Assembly: GCA_000697335.1 (NCBI GenBank) | Contig: JNEM01014012.1 | Location: forward strand, 1 to 49,005 | Source: Conidiobolus incongruus B7586 | Lineage: Eukaryota; Entomophthoromycota; Entomophthoromycetes; Entomophthorales; Conidiobolaceae | DNA length: 49,005 bases | Direction: 5' to 3' | Shown: positions 46,465 through 49,005 of the stretch, in pieces | Position numbering within the stretch: the stretch's first letter is position 1 | How the letters are laid out: each line of letters begins with the position of its first letter | Notes under the pieces: generated by a model | Told to the model about the DNA's origin: nothing | The model's database searches: none | What the model saw: only the letters and a program-made list of their open reading frames with translations | Made by a program: the position numbers and the translations under genes

Positions 46465-47820
46465 GTTGACTATTTTTACAAATTAATAACTTTAATTAAT
46501 ATTAAATTGATTAATAATATTGAATTAAATTTAATGTTAATTAAATAAATCAAAGAATTAAGTATTGTATAGAGTTTTTGTACATCATCATTTAATTCTC
46601 ATACTTACTATTTATATTCTTTCATACAAAACATTTATCCCATAATTTCTTTTCATCTCAATAATCGAAATTACTCATAATCTGCAAAATTCAAAGTCAA
46701 TAATAGTTTAAAGCTCTTAACGATTATTATATAAATTCAAAAACAATTATTATATGCAATTTGATAGGTTTACAAAACTAAGTGAATAATATATAGGTCA
46801 TTAATTATTATACTAATTAATTCAATAGGTTATAATTAATTTCTCATTCAATCAGTTCATTACAGACCATTAATAAAATTAAATACTAATAATATTAATC
46901 TATTTTTTAAAATATAATAAATATATTTAAATATGCTTTATTAATATTTGAAATTATTAAAATTTATCAAAATATTTCTCAATATTAATAGTATTTATTG
47001 AATTTTAAATGATATTTTTGTATGGATTTTTCAACTTTTTCAAATAAAATTAATTATTACTTACAATAAAATATCAATAATAACAATAATAATAACTGAT
47101 ATTAAGGGACATTGAATGAATTTCACTATAATTGTCAGATTTGATTTAAAAAGTTATTATACATGGATGAAACGATACAAATTATAACATGCTGTAATAT
47201 CAAATATTTGCTATGCATATTATAATTTAACTTTGGAATCAATCAAGAATTTAGTACATTCAGCGCATTAAAACAATTTTTAATAATTGATTCTTATATC
47301 AAACAATAGTTCAATAATATCATTGCCATTAGCTTGTCCTGTAAATTATATTATAATTTTTCATATATTTTTAAAATAAACAATTACTGATAATTTGAAA
47401 AATTTTGAATTTAATATTGAAAAAAAATATTCTTTAATTTGTTTAAGAATTTTTTTGAATGAAGAATATAATATAATACCATGGGAGTATTATTCAACTT
47501 TAGTTACAAATTTAATACTTGAATTAGTACAAAATAGCTTAAAAATCAAAGAAATATATTATTGAATTAAATATAGTTTTTCCAAATAGACAAAATAATA
47601 TTCATTGTGTACTCAATATAAGATTTTCACAATCTACAAGTATCAATATTGTTGAAAATATCATTAATACTACTGTTAAAATTTCAAATTGAATTAAATA
47701 TTAATGACATTATGTTTATATTTGGAAATAAATCATTGAATGTATAGATATTTATTAATCTAATGTTAGAGTGAATAGGCTAAATTGTTAATATTACCCT
47801 AAATTTAAAGTAATGGGAAA
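46465..47820. other. AT-rich spacer upstream of CCT3
   Basis: 1.35 kb with the CCT3 promoter at its left end. Normal dinucleotide mix for spacer in this window (30 CA plus TG in 47461-47760 by hand count). No gene seen. Confidence 0.5.
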
Positions 47821-49005
47821 TTTTTTAATTTCTAATTTTTCAAATATATTATTAGTTTGAAATAAATAAATATATACAAAGTTAATAGGAAATTATATAT
47901 ATATAATAATTTTTTTATTAAAAAATTAACTTTTTAAAATTAGTTATTTAATTTAATTATATTTAAACCAAATAATAATCATCAAAAGTTTTTTACTTTA
48001 ATATTAGTAAAACTTAACCATAAAGCCTCTAAAATTATTTAAATTTACAAGCAACTTTTGGTAATAAAGAATTATTTAAATTAATAATTTATTACTAGGT
48101 AAATTACTTTAAAGTTAAAAAGAAACTATTTAAAACCTGTTAAAATTTAAAATACTAACTTTAACTATTTTTTTTAATTGTTAATAAAGTGAAAAATTAT
48201 ATTAAAAAGTACCTTTTTATATTAGTTAAAGAATTATCTAAGTACTTTAATATTAGTTTTATAAGTATTTTATATATAATAAAGCTTAAACTCATATTAA
48301 TAAATAAAAATATAATATAGATATCTTATAATTTAACTAAAACTTAAAAAAACTAGAGTAGTTATTATTAAAAAAAAACTTACTAAAATATTACTATAAG
48401 CTTAAATTTTATAGTCAATAATTATAATTGATGTATTTTAAATCTTTATATATAATCTTTTATTAAAATACAAATCAAAATGCTAGATTAAACTAAAAAA
48501 ACTTCTTTTACAAATCCTTTTAAATAAGTATTTTGTTAATAAATAAATGATAATTATTATAATAGATTATAATAATATATGCTATTTTTATTTAATTTTT
48601 GAAGAAAAATTAATTAATAATAAACTTAATATTGTTTTTTTAAATAAAAGTATTTCTAATTAGTATTTTCAATATAATTTGAGAAGACTTATTATTTTAT
48701 ATAATAATTGCATAATATATAAATCTAATGTGATAAAAAACTTTCTAATTAAAAATAACTAGAAAAAACTACCACATTTAGTATATTCTTTAGATTATAA
48801 CTTATGTAATTATAATTGCTTTAAGTAATTAAAGAACCAGCTTATAATAAAGAAAATTTTTGCAAAAAAATTTAATTAGTTTATAAAACATCAAATTTTA
48901 GTTTTTAATAAAAAGAATTATTTTTAAGTTTTAGATCTTTATTAAAAATATAGCAAAAAGTTATTAATAATAAAAGAAACTATTAAATTTATATTATGTA
49001 TTTAT
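47821..49005. repeat. CA/TG-depleted AT tract, probable mutationally decayed repeat DNA; continues past the window
   Basis: From about 47.8 kb to the right edge the texture changes. By hand count 48001-48300 has only 8 CA plus TG dinucleotides, against 30 in the 300 bases at 47461-47760, while TA, CTT and TTAA-type strings rise. Loss of CA/TG with gain of TA is what repeat-induced point mutation or heavy cytosine deamination leaves. No frame survives, and no element family or ends can be named. Confidence 0.45.

Noticed and set aside
1-49005. CRISPR arrays, bacterial operons, ribosome binding sites
   Set aside because: The DNA is eukaryotic: spliced genes, nuclear tRNA intron, no spaced direct repeats of CRISPR type.

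Overview
The window is nuclear DNA from a fungus with a very AT-rich genome and gene density of about one gene per 4 kb. The evidence is a canonical fungal Zn2Cys6 transcription factor, a Bur1/Cdk9 kinase, a Snf2/Sth1 ATPase, a tRNA-Tyr with an 11-nt intron, and protein genes split by short GT-AG introns of mostly 51-64 nt. The mitochondrial ribosomal protein S12 gene means the organism keeps mitochondrial translation. That argues against the anaerobic Neocallimastigomycota despite the extreme AT content. Retention of a BLOC-1 subunit and the overall style suggest an early-diverging lineage (AT-rich zygomycete-type fungi such as Entomophthoromycotina, Harpellales or Glomeromycotina are possible). 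I cannot fix the taxon from sequence alone.

Layout, left to right. A Snf2/Sth1 chromatin-remodelling ATPase enters from the left edge (+). A secreted multicopper oxidase (+, 5.6-7.4 kb) converges on mitochondrial uS12m (-, 7.7-8.2 kb). At 8.9-9.3 kb lies a small relic: two tandem copies of an intron plus exon block of unknown identity. A four-exon 14-3-3 gene (-) sits at 13.2-14.2 kb. A Zn2Cys6 regulator (+, 20.2-22.2 kb) is followed by tRNA-Tyr(GUA) (+). Then come two tandem paralogous secreted proteins with a bacterial-type 3D (double-psi beta-barrel) domain (-, 23.0 and 25.1 kb), and a four-exon BLOC1S2 homologue (-, 26.6-27.4 kb). A long gene-poor stretch (27.4-35.7 kb) precedes a Thr/Ser/Pro-rich secreted mucin-like gene with an apparent frameshift (-, 35.8-36.7 kb). 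The right side holds a ZNF706/SERF-type small zinc-finger gene (+, 41.2 kb), a five-exon BUR1/CDK9 gene (-, 42.3-43.8 kb) and a four-exon CCT3 chaperonin gene (-, 44.7-46.5 kb).

Most genes are unrelated housekeeping genes: transcription and chromatin (Snf2, Bur1), protein folding (CCT3), mitochondrial translation (uS12m), signalling (14-3-3) and endolysosomal trafficking (BLOC1S2). The multicopper oxidase, the 3D-domain pair and the mucin-like protein are secreted or surface products and look like the accessory part.

The most interesting unexplained structure is: four islands of about 40-50% GC without a convincing ORF, embedded in roughly 10-25% GC spacer (near 17.3, 24.4, 30.8 and 38.3 kb), which are candidate structured RNA genes; the tandem 3D-domain pair; the tandem intron-exon relic; the frameshifted repeat of the mucin gene; and a CA/TG-depleted tract at the right end that looks like mutationally decayed repeat DNA.
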